In this document: positions 1 to 5,728 of the stretch, piece by piece
Layout: each line of letters starts with the position of its first letter
Numbering within the stretch: the stretch's first letter is position 1
Assembly (NCBI GenBank): GCA_036756425.1
Contig: DAIOLC010000030.1
Span: 1 to 21,103 of the forward strand
Reading direction: 5' to 3'
Origin: UBA6115 sp012514225
GTDB lineage: Bacteria; Bacillota; Clostridia; Christensenellales; Aristaeellaceae
Length of the DNA: 21,103 nucleotides
Made by a program: the position numbers and the translations under genes
Notes under the pieces: model-generated
Seen by the model: only the letters and a program-made list of their open reading frames with translations
Told to the model about the DNA's origin: nothing
The model's database searches: none

Positions 1-1
1 C

Positions 2-70
2 GTTCCCGTTGAAAACGTCATCACGATGCATCTGGCGGCGCAAAAGTACGTGTGTCAACAAGCTAAATAG
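2..70 (+). CDS. C-terminal tail of an unidentified gene (cut by left edge)
   Basis: From base 2 an open frame runs 22 codons to a TAG at 68-70 and encodes VPVENVITMHLAAQKYVCQQ then AK. It has no start inside the window, so if real it is the last part of a gene entering from the left. Base composition here is more balanced than in the very AT-rich bases that follow, which fits coding sequence ending at 70. The tail is too short to assign to a family, and it could be a chance open frame. Confidence 0.3.
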   Translation, partial: VPVENVITMHLAAQKYVCQQAK

Positions 71-148
71 TATGATTGGGGGGTTACTTTGAGGTCTTTT
101 CCGAACCACAAAAATCTGAATGCTCTGTTTCCTTACTGACAAATTAGA

Positions 149-634
149 TTAATGAAGAATATCTGAGTAAATAATGTGTTTTGATGAGCCATAGAAGGAG
201 AACATTTTAATTATATATGTTGGTTAACAAATTGGATTATGTATGCCATGGCCTTTCTCGGTCTGAACAGTAACAGTTTGTGAACCCGGAGTATGTCCAC
301 CGACTAAGTTTAGCTTTATTCCATTTTTAATTTCAAAAACAACTTCACTCCCAGAAACATGTCGCACCATATCCCACATATGGACACTCGATTCCAAAAT
401 TAAGCCACCTCCTTGTGTTCTATCGAAAACCCATAACCCGTGGGTATTGTTATGGTTCTTCATGGAGAACCTAAAATTTCCTCGTAAGTAATCAATCCTG
501 CCGATGTGGCCATCATTAATTATTTTCATAGTCCAAATTATCGATTTTTCAAGTGCGGATTTAAAAGTCCTGTCATTGAATAACTGGGAGTAGTTATCCA
601 ATCCAATAAATCTTGTTGGAGCGGGTGAGCATGG
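149..634 (-). pseudogene. Remnant of a Gfo/Idh/MocA-family oxidoreductase
   Basis: The reading frame on the minus strand keeps the look of the C-terminal domain of NAD(P)-dependent sugar/inositol dehydrogenases. It contains MKIINDGHIGRIDYLRG, which matches the family's lysine-leucine-ile-x-x-G-x-I-G entry to that domain, and RTQGGGLILESSVHMWDMVR, which matches the conserved GGG-x-x-x-D-x-x-x-H-x-x-D segment. The whole N-terminal Rossmann domain of about 120 residues is absent: the frame is closed by a TGA at 635-637. An in-frame TAA at 224-226 interrupts the C-terminal part, and the same frame then continues with MFSFYGSSKHIIYSD, which resembles the family's 'YG-x-x-G-x-I' strand, until a TAA at 149-151. 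Family members are normally about 330-380 residues. The piece with the most family signal, 224-601, could be translated from a TTG at 601, but no good ribosome site precedes it. I judge it a decayed gene; loss on both sides makes function unlikely. Confidence 0.65.
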
Positions 635-750
635 TCAGTTTTGAATTAGATTTGAACTAATGGATAATATCATCTGTATCAATAGGTTAATCAAACATAT
701 TGGACAGAGTGTGCAATGAGGAAATCGACCAGGGGAAGAAAACCAAGGAG

Positions 751-803
751 CCGCGTTGACAGTTAGTTGCTACGCGGTTGTCAGGCAGCGAACTGCCTGA
801 CAA
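751..803. repeat. Two adjacent stem-loops
   Basis: Bases 778-788 (TTGTCAGGCAG) are the exact inverse complement of 793-803 (CTGCCTGACAA), an 11-bp perfect stem with the 4-base loop CGAA (TTCG when read on the minus strand). Directly to its left, 751-756 (CCGCGT) pairs with 772-777 (ACGCGG) across a 15-base loop. The second stem begins on the base after the first ends, so the two would stack end to end. No U-tract follows on either strand, so this is not a standard terminator. The arrangement could be a mobile-element end or a structured RNA; nothing further can be assigned. Confidence 0.6.
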
Positions 804-994
804 AACCTTCGAATAAGCAATATTTCCTGTGGTTGCAGAGCCACTTCTGGCCTTCCCGTTGGCTGCGTTCCACAATGGCGATGTATTACACAGTTAAAAG
901 ATTTATCGGCGCGCGAATCTTATTAATGGGAAAGGCAACTTAAATCTGACGACATCTAATATAATCTTGTAATTTGAGCCTTCGAAGCTGTCGA

Positions 995-1024
995 TTGAAC
1001 GGCGGGCGCGGGCTATGATAGTAT
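995..1024 (+). promoter_or_regulatory. Candidate promoter of mtlD
   Basis: TTGAAC at 995-1000 and TAGTAT at 1019-1024 are separated by 18 bases. Transcription would begin near 1031, which leaves a leader of about 50 bases before the ATG at 1082 and supports that start over the upstream in-frame ATG at 1034. An alternative -10, TATGAT at 1014-1019, sits at a poor spacing from the same -35. Confidence 0.45.
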
Positions 1025-1081
1025 TGTGCAGGAATGAGTGAATCATACCGACGCAATTTTGAAACCGATCGGAGAAAGCGT

Positions 1082-2293
1082 ATGCGGGCAGTCATGTACG
1101 GGGCGGGCAATATCGGCCGCGGGTTCGTGGGCGCGCTGATGAGCCGCGCGGGTTACCGGGTGGCCTTCGTGGACGTGGACCGCGAGCTGGTCGCCCGGCT
1201 CAACGCCGCGGGGGAGTACACCCTGCGGGTCATCGGGGCCGAAGGCCACCAGGACACCACGATTACCAACGTCCACGCGGTGGACGGCACCCGGGAGGAG
1301 GAGGTTGTCCAGGCCGTCGCGGAATGCGACCTGATGGCCACCGCCGTGGGCGCGCGCATCCTGCCGCGCATCGCGCCGCTTTTGGCCCGGGGCATCCAGC
1401 GGCGCTTCGCGGCCGGCCGGCCGCCACTGAACATCATCATCTGCGAGAACCTGATGGACGCCAACCGCGTGCTGGAAAGCCTCATCAAGGATTACCTGAC
1501 CCCGGAGGAGCAGGCGCGCTTCGACCGCGAGGTCGGCCTGGTGGAGGCCTCTATCGGGCGGATGGTGCCGGTGCAGACGGACCAGATGCGCGAGGGCGAC
1601 CCCCTGCGCGTGTGCGTGGAGGCCTACGCCTTCCTGCCGGTGGACAAGGACGCCATCCGCGGGGACATCCCGCCCATGGAGGGCCTGGTGCCCTATTCGC
1701 CGTTCGACTACTACCTGCGCCGCAAGCTCTACCTGCACAATATGGGCCACGCCGGCTGCGCCTACCTGGGCATGTACCTGGGCAAGGCCTTCATTTACGA
1801 ATCCGTCGGCATCCCCGGCGTCGAGCTGCTCACCCGCACCGCGATGGCGGAGAGCATCGCCGCGCTGTCCAGGAAGTACGAAGTGCCCGCCAAGGAACTG
1901 ATGGACCACCGGGACGACCTGGTCTACCGCTTCCACAACAAGGCCCTGGGCGACAGCTGCGCCCGCGTGGGCGCGGACATCCCCCGCAAGATGGCGTCGG
2001 AGGACCGACTCATCGGCGCCGCCCGGCTGTGCCAGTCCCAGGGCATCCCGCCGGTCTACATCGCGCTGAACGCCGGCGCCGCCCTGTACCACTACCTTTG
2101 TGACGAGAAATCCGCCCAGGACGAGGATTCCGCGCGGCAGGCGCTGCTTTCTTTGAGCGGGCTGAACCCCGAGGACGAGCTCGCCCTGCTCATCCTGCGC
2201 TTCCACCGCCTCTTCGCCCAGGGCGCGCCGCTGGACGAGCTCATCCGCTTCGCCCGGGAGGAAAAGCACCGGCTGGTCGGGCCGGTGGTATAA
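1082..2293 (+). CDS. mtlD: Mannitol-1-phosphate 5-dehydrogenase
   Basis: This enzyme oxidises mannitol 1-phosphate to fructose 6-phosphate with NAD+ in the cytoplasm, feeding mannitol taken up by a phosphotransferase system into glycolysis. The N-terminus carries the dinucleotide-binding motif YGAGNIGRGF (residues 6-15), followed by the VDVD strand end. ATAVG and NIIICENLMDANR match the family's second block. The conserved Lys-Asn-His set of long-chain polyol dehydrogenases appears as RKLYLHNMGHA (K215, N220, H223). Length is 403 residues against about 380 for the Escherichia coli enzyme. The ATG at 1082 is preferred because GGAG at 1071-1074 lies 7 bases before it and the NAD motif then begins at the usual place; an ATG at 1034 would add 16 residues without a match. 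No mannitol transporter lies nearby, so the gene stands alone here. A related polyol-phosphate substrate cannot be excluded. Confidence 0.9.
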   Translation: MRAVMYGAGNIGRGFVGALMSRAGYRVAFVDVDRELVARLNAAGEYTLRVIGAEGHQDTTITNVHAVDGTREEEVVQAVAECDLMATAVGARILPRIAPLLARGIQRRFAAGRPPLNIIICENLMDANRVLESLIKDYLTPEEQARFDREVGLVEASIGRMVPVQTDQMREGDPLRVCVEAYAFLPVDKDAIRGDIPPMEGLVPYSPFDYYLRRKLYLHNMGHAGCAYLGMYLGKAFIYESVGIPGVELLTRTAMAESIAALSRKYEVPAKELMDHRDDLVYRFHNKALGDSCARVGADIPRKMASEDRLIGAARLCQSQGIPPVYIALNAGAALYHYLCDEKSAQDEDSARQALLSLSGLNPEDELALLILRFHRLFAQGAPLDELIRFAREEKHRLVGPVV

Positions 2294-2366
2294 CCGTAAG
2301 CGCCCAAGGGTTATTTGCGTTTTTCCTAACCAATAAAAGGGGGCCCGGGGCAGAACACCCCGGGCA

Positions 2367-2605
2367 GGGGTTTGGGGATGAAATCCCCAAACCCCTGACT
2401 GTCGAAAAAGGCCTGCGGACCTTTTTCGATTCGGAGGATTGCTGCGGAATGTTTTCGCTGTTCGCGAAAACGCCCCGCGCGTCCGGCAGAGCCGGACGAC
2501 ACGATGATAATCGGTGGGCTGCCGCCCCCCGAAGCCCCCCGTATCATAGTCTGTAGTAAGGTTTTTTGACAGCCCCGGGGTTTGGGGATGGAATCCCCAA
2601 ACCTC
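2367..2605. repeat. 29-bp hairpin unit duplicated on both sides of element A
   Basis: The unit at 2367-2395 and that at 2577-2605 are the same 29 bases with two differences. Each is a self-complementary hairpin with arms GGTTTGGGGAT and ATCCCCAAACC and a 3-base loop (GAA or GGA). They lie in direct orientation and bracket the 174-bp structured element almost exactly, with 3 and 4 bases between. This is the arrangement expected if the element entered, or was duplicated with, a pre-existing repeat. Copy B of the element has no such flanks. Confidence 0.75.
2399..2572 (+). repeat. Structured intergenic element, copy A
   Basis: Ends: it begins CTGTCGAAAAAGG and finishes AAGGTTTTTTGACAG, so the outer 11 bases are inverted repeats of the form CTGTCRAAAAA (10 of 11 match). 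Hairpin 1 pairs 2402-2411 with 2420-2429 (10 bp). Hairpin 2 pairs 2451-2458 with 2464-2471 (GTTTTCGC with GCGAAAAC). Hairpin 3 pairs 2481-2487 with 2491-2497 (GTCCGGC with GCCGGAC). The segments TTCGGAGGA, CGCCCCGCGCGTC, CCGGACGACACG and ATCGGTGGGC are shared with copy B at 17033-17213. The element carries no open frame of note. It lies 3' of mtlD in the same orientation as copy B lies 3' of its upstream gene. It may be a MITE-like element, a structured RNA or a bidirectional terminator module. Confidence 0.75.
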
Positions 2606-2654
2606 TTGTTATGGTCTCAACCGGAGGGCAGGCGCCGTTACAATCCCGACGGCC

Positions 2655-3047
2655 TTAGTGCCCCCGCGGCTTTTCGCCCTTCGCGTCGGCGAGGACGACG
2701 CGGTAGCCGTCCGGGTCATACAGCCACAGCTCGCGCTTGCCGGAGAAGGGATTGACGGCGTCCCGCTCCAGGGGAATCGCGAATTCGCGGACGCGCGCGA
2801 GGAGGGCGTCGAAATCCTCCGCCTCAAACCAGAGCAGCACGCCGTTCCCGGTCGCCGCCTCCAGGTCGCGCAACGGGCCGTGGCTGGCGTCCGGCTGGCA
2901 GTCGTGCAGCTGCAGGACCAGGCGGTCGCCCGCGAACAGCTGCTCGTATTCCGTCCCGCCGTGCCCGCTGGCCGCGCCCAGCAGCTGTTCGTAAAACCGT
3001 GCGGAGGCGCGAACGTCCTTCACCGATATCATGGGCATGGGGTTCAT
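2655..3047 (-). CDS. VOC (glyoxalase/bleomycin resistance) family protein
   Basis: This is a 130-residue protein with the paired beta-alpha-beta-beta-beta pattern of the vicinal oxygen chelate superfamily. The first half opens with ISVKDVRASARFYEQLLG, the usual strand-helix 'v-x-D-v-x-x-s-x-x-F-Y-x-x-l-G', and has LQLHD as a likely metal-ligand strand. The second half has FDALLARVRE and ends with RELWLYDPDGYRVVLA, the family's typical closing 'DPDG' strand. The superfamily includes lyases, dioxygenases and drug-binding proteins, and short single-domain members cannot be assigned a substrate from sequence. It is the last gene of the five-gene minus-strand operon: its ATG overlaps the TGA of gtrA by 4 bases and GGAGG lies 7 bases before it, so translation is probably coupled. 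A link to the surface-glycan genes is inferred from position only. Confidence 0.85.
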   Translation of the reverse strand: MNPMPMISVKDVRASARFYEQLLGAASGHGGTEYEQLFAGDRLVLQLHDCQPDASHGPLRDLEAATGNGVLLWFEAEDFDALLARVREFAIPLERDAVNPFSGKRELWLYDPDGYRVVLADAKGEKPRGH

Positions 3048-3541
3048 GTCGAACCCTCCTTCCGTTTGGTATTCGCCGCCGGCTTTTCCCGCCGGCTGAA
3101 GATGAAGAAGCGGCTGGCCAGGTAGTTGAAGATGACGACCAGCACGTTCATGATGAGCTTGGACGGCTTGTCGCCCATGACCAGCAGGAAGAGGTTGAAC
3201 AGCAGCAGGTCGAACAGCACCGCGCCCAGGGCGCGGGAGGAGACGAACAGCCAGAATTCCTTCAGCCGGCGGGTCTTGCGGCCGTCGCTTTCAAAGACGT
3301 AGCGCCGGTTGGTAAAATAGGCGAATAGCACGCTCAGAATCCAGGCCACGGCCTGGGAGAGGGTGGCGGTCAGGCGGTAAGGGCCGCTGTTGCGCTCCAT
3401 GGCGCCCAAGCCCAGGGCGGTGGTCAAGAGCAGATAGACCGCCCAGTTGACCAGGGTGGTGAGGACGCCGAAGACCAGGTAGGCGCCCAGCTCGTACAGG
3501 CGGGGCTTGTCCCGTTTCAGGGCCCGCAGTTTTTCCCTCAA
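3044..3541 (-). CDS. GtrA-like membrane protein
   Basis: GtrA-family proteins are small four-helix membrane proteins that work with polyprenyl-phosphate-linked sugars, as flippases or partners of glycosyltransferases in surface-polysaccharide and teichoic-acid decoration. The family landmarks are all present: a first helix with GAYLVFGVLTTLVNWAVYLL, then FAYFTNRRYVF after helix 2, and NYLASRFFIFSRR after helix 4. Four hydrophobic segments are visible and the C-terminus is basic. I place the start at the TTG at 3541, which overlaps the stop of the 81-residue gene as TTGA and has AGGGAAG just upstream; this gives 165 residues, the usual size. The frame stays open further upstream, but that part is Arg/Pro/Gly-rich sequence antisense-like in character and overlaps a real gene, so I exclude it. 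The substrate sugar is unknown. Confidence 0.88.
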   Translation of the reverse strand: MREKLRALKRDKPRLYELGAYLVFGVLTTLVNWAVYLLLTTALGLGAMERNSGPYRLTATLSQAVAWILSVLFAYFTNRRYVFESDGRKTRRLKEFWLFVSSRALGAVLFDLLLFNLFLLVMGDKPSKLIMNVLVVIFNYLASRFFIFSRREKPAANTKRKEGST

Positions 3542-3783
3542 TCCGCTTCCCTTCCGTCCTCCGGCTCCAGGCCGCCGTCGTCGCCCCGGGCGTAGGCCGC
3601 GCTCAGCACGTCCGCGACCCGCATCGTCCGGGGCGTTTTCCCTCGCGCGGGCAGGTAGTCGAAGTCCGTTTCGCCCAGCCGGACGACCCGGACGCCGCCG
3701 CTTTTCATCCCGTCCCCATCCATCCACACCAGCTTGACGGCGCGGTTGCGGCGCAGGGAATACTCCAGGAAGCGGCGAACCAT
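3538..3783 (-). CDS. Conserved-looking 81-residue protein of unknown function
   Basis: The protein begins MVRRFLEYSLRRNRAVKLVW and has a central FDYLPARGKTP segment and a DVLSAAYARGDDG segment near residues 58-70, followed by an acidic tail. Its alternating short strands (AVKLVWMD, GVRVVRLG, DFDYLPA) suggest a small SH3-like or WYL-like beta barrel, which is an inference from the residue pattern only. The ATG at 3783 follows the stop of the GT-C-like gene by one base, with GAGGG 5 bases ahead, and its TGA overlaps the TTG start of gtrA. Being held between overlapping genes on both sides argues strongly that it is translated. I do not recognise a named family; cytoplasmic location is likely because there is no hydrophobic segment. 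Confidence 0.72.
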   Translation of the reverse strand: MVRRFLEYSLRRNRAVKLVWMDGDGMKSGGVRVVRLGETDFDYLPARGKTPRTMRVADVLSAAYARGDDGGLEPEDGREAD

Positions 3784-3784
3784 G

Positions 3785-5728
3785 TCAACCCTCCGGCACG
3801 CGGTAGACGCGGTATTCCGGGTTCTCGTACACCAGCTCGAACAGCGCGTCCAGGGCCTCCGCGCTGCCGCCCAGCGCGCGCTCGTAGGGGCCCAGCAGAA
3901 TGTACCCCGCGCCGTAGCGCAGGGGGACGCCCCCGTTTTTTTCCGGGTCGGCGAAAAAGGCGCGCAGGTCTTCCTGCCGGGCCTGGGTGTCAAAACCGTG
4001 GTAGTACAGCCACAGGTCCGGCCCGCAGACGATTTCGCGCCCGGCCAGGGAAGAGATGGGGTTCAGGTGCTGGGTCGCGGTGACGAAGCGGCTGTCCCGG
4101 GGCGTGCCGTCCCTCGCGAACCGCGCCACCGCCGCGTCCTCCGCGGAAAACATCCGGTAGTCGCTCAGCGCCTCCCGCGCCAGGGCGAGGGCGCCGGAGG
4201 CGAACATCAGGACCGCCGCCAGGCCCGCGATGAGCGGCCGCGCGCGCAGGCCCTTCAGCCGCCCGTGCAGCGCGACGGCATAATCGGCCGCCGGCATCGC
4301 GCACAGCGCCCACCAGACGTAGAAAAGCTTGTTGTTGTCGTACTCGTTGGGCTGGAAGAGCACCAGCTCGGCGACGACGAAGATGGCAAAGGCGCCCAGG
4401 AACAGCCGGCGGCGGAAAGCGTCCCTCTCCATCATCGCGAACAGCGCCAGCAGGAAGGGCAGGCCGATGTTCTTCAGGTAAAACCAGGGATAAAGGTCCT
4501 GCAGGCCGCCGCCGCCGGGGTTGTTGACCCAGTTGAACTGCAGGCGCAGGAAGCCGCCCTGCCCGGCCTGGCCGAAGGTGAACAGCAGCAGCTGGGGGAG
4601 CGCCAGCAGCGCGGCGACGCCGCCATAAAGCAGGTAGGGGGCGGTTTTTTCCCTTTTTACCAGGCCGTATGCCAAAAACCCCGCGCTGGCCAGCGCCAGC
4701 GCCAGGAAGGAATGCGTGTGGATGAGGGGCAGCCCGCCGGCCATGACGCCCAGCAGCAGGGTCTGCCGCCGGTTCCATTCCCCGTTTTTCACCATGTCCA
4801 GCAGCAGGTAGAGGCAGGGCAGCAGCACCGCCCAGCCCGCCAGGAAGGTGCGCTGGGGCAGCAGCATGTCGGCGACGAGGTTGGAAAAACGCAGGTTGTA
4901 GCGCGTGAACTCCGCGTGGTTGGCGGGGGTCTGGTACCAGCCCTGCAGGATGTTCTGGAGCCGCTCCAGCCACTGCCCCTGCTGCAGCTGGTTTTGCCCG
5001 GCCTGGCCCAGGCTGACGCCGGCCATGTCGAAGGCGTACAGGAAGCCCAGGCCGCCGTTTAAAAACACGAACAGCGCCGCCAGCGCCGCGGCGCCGGGCG
5101 TCCTGCACAGGCGCCGCGCCAGGAGGATATATCCTGAGAACACCAGCGCCATCATCACCGCGCCCGGCAGCAGCACGGCCCAGCGCAGGCTCATGCCCAG
5201 CGCCAGCAGGCTGGTGGACAGGCTGTCGGCCAGGAAGGGGTAGCCCAGGCGCAGCCCGGGCAGGATGCTGTAGTCCGCCGGCAGGGTCCTGCCCTCCAGC
5301 GAGGTGACGATGGACAGGTGCAGCGGCAGGTCGCCGTAGGTGGCCTGCCCCGTGAACAAGGCGCCGTCCTCCGGCCGCAGGACGTGGGTGTGCTGCAGGT
5401 ACAGCCCCAGCAGGCTCAGCGGCAGGGCGAGGGCCAGCAGCAGGGTCAGGGTCTTGTGATCCTCCGCGTCGGCGGCCTTCAGGGGCGCGGCGTCCCTGAA
5501 CCGCCAGGCCAGGAAGGCGGTCAGCGCGAGCGGCAGGAGGGACAGCCATTGGGTCAGCGCGTCGAAGGGCCGCAGGAAGGCGATGAGCGCCGGCAGCCAC
5601 ATCATCAGGAAAAGCCCCAGGCTCAGCCCCAGCCAGGCGCGGACCCAGGGGGACTGCCGCGGCAGCAGGCAGCGGACAATGAACAGCCCTGCCGCCAGGT
5701 ACAGCAGAAGGAGCAGCAGCCCCGCCAC
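3785..5728 (-). CDS. Polytopic membrane protein, probable GT-C-fold glycosyltransferase
   Basis: The 647-residue protein has roughly a dozen hydrophobic segments over its first ~520 residues, followed by a soluble C-terminal part of about 110 residues. After the early helices comes a loop with TYGDLPLHLSIVTSLEG, then ILPGLRLGYPFLADSLS. An Asp-containing first outer loop ('GD-x-x-x-H') followed by a proline-rich 'GYP' segment is the hallmark of GT-C enzymes such as the PMT/ArnT group and the 'PTPS-related' membrane family, which use polyprenyl-phosphate sugars outside the membrane. The C-terminal part contains RFVTATQHLNPISSLAGR and GPDLWLYYHG, which resembles the soluble tail of such proteins. 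It starts with GTG directly after the TAG of the upstream gene, with a GGGGGG-rich ribosome site. Next to gtrA, a role in transferring sugars to a surface acceptor is likely. The acceptor and sugar are unknown. Confidence 0.7.
   Translation of the reverse strand: MAGLLLLLLYLAAGLFIVRCLLPRQSPWVRAWLGLSLGLFLMMWLPALIAFLRPFDALTQWLSLLPLALTAFLAWRFRDAAPLKAADAEDHKTLTLLLALALPLSLLGLYLQHTHVLRPEDGALFTGQATYGDLPLHLSIVTSLEGRTLPADYSILPGLRLGYPFLADSLSTSLLALGMSLRWAVLLPGAVMMALVFSGYILLARRLCRTPGAAALAALFVFLNGGLGFLYAFDMAGVSLGQAGQNQLQQGQWLERLQNILQGWYQTPANHAEFTRYNLRFSNLVADMLLPQRTFLAGWAVLLPCLYLLLDMVKNGEWNRRQTLLLGVMAGGLPLIHTHSFLALALASAGFLAYGLVKREKTAPYLLYGGVAALLALPQLLLFTFGQAGQGGFLRLQFNWVNNPGGGGLQDLYPWFYLKNIGLPFLLALFAMMERDAFRRRLFLGAFAIFVVAELVLFQPNEYDNNKLFYVWWALCAMPAADYAVALHGRLKGLRARPLIAGLAAVLMFASGALALAREALSDYRMFSAEDAAVARFARDGTPRDSRFVTATQHLNPISSLAGREIVCGPDLWLYYHGFDTQARQEDLRAFFADPEKNGGVPLRYGAGYILLGPYERALGGSAEALDALFELVYENPEYRVYRVPEG

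Larger units (their letters stand above)
71..1033. other. AT-rich island with no intact gene
   Basis: Apart from the oxidoreductase remnant, this stretch shows no convincing coding region. It is far more AT-rich than everything to its right (17 G+C of 60 at 121-180), and GC content rises sharply from about 985. A 62-codon open frame at 687-875 (-) has no recognisable domain and runs straight through two stem-loops, so I do not call it. The compositional break suggests DNA of different origin or a decaying former insertion. Confidence 0.6.
2294..2654. other. Hairpin-rich spacer between mtlD and the VOC gene
   Basis: No gene is visible. The spacer between these convergent genes is almost wholly made of inverted repeats: a GCCCGGGG/CCCCGGGC stem at 2343-2365 with a 7-base loop, a 14-bp stem at 2366-2396, copy A of a dispersed structured element at 2399-2572, and a near copy of the 2366-2396 hairpin at 2577-2605. 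None is followed by a classical run of T, though the first hairpin of the element contains T5 in its right arm and could end transcription from either side. Confidence 0.7.

Noticed and set aside
687..875. A 62-codon frame in the AT-rich island
   Set aside because: No ribosome site, no recognised domain, and it passes through two perfect stem-loops that explain the sequence better.
1043..2269. A 408-codon open frame antisense to mtlD
   Set aside because: Its product is rich in Val/His/Gly/Gln without domains, and the plus-strand frame is a clear mannitol-1-phosphate dehydrogenase. Similar antisense frames over the permease, tag, aldolase and ABC genes were rejected for the same reason.
3542..3727. 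N-terminal extension of GtrA to 3727
   Set aside because: The extra residues are Arg/Gly/Pro-rich and overlap the 81-residue gene in another frame; the TTG overlap start gives the normal family length.
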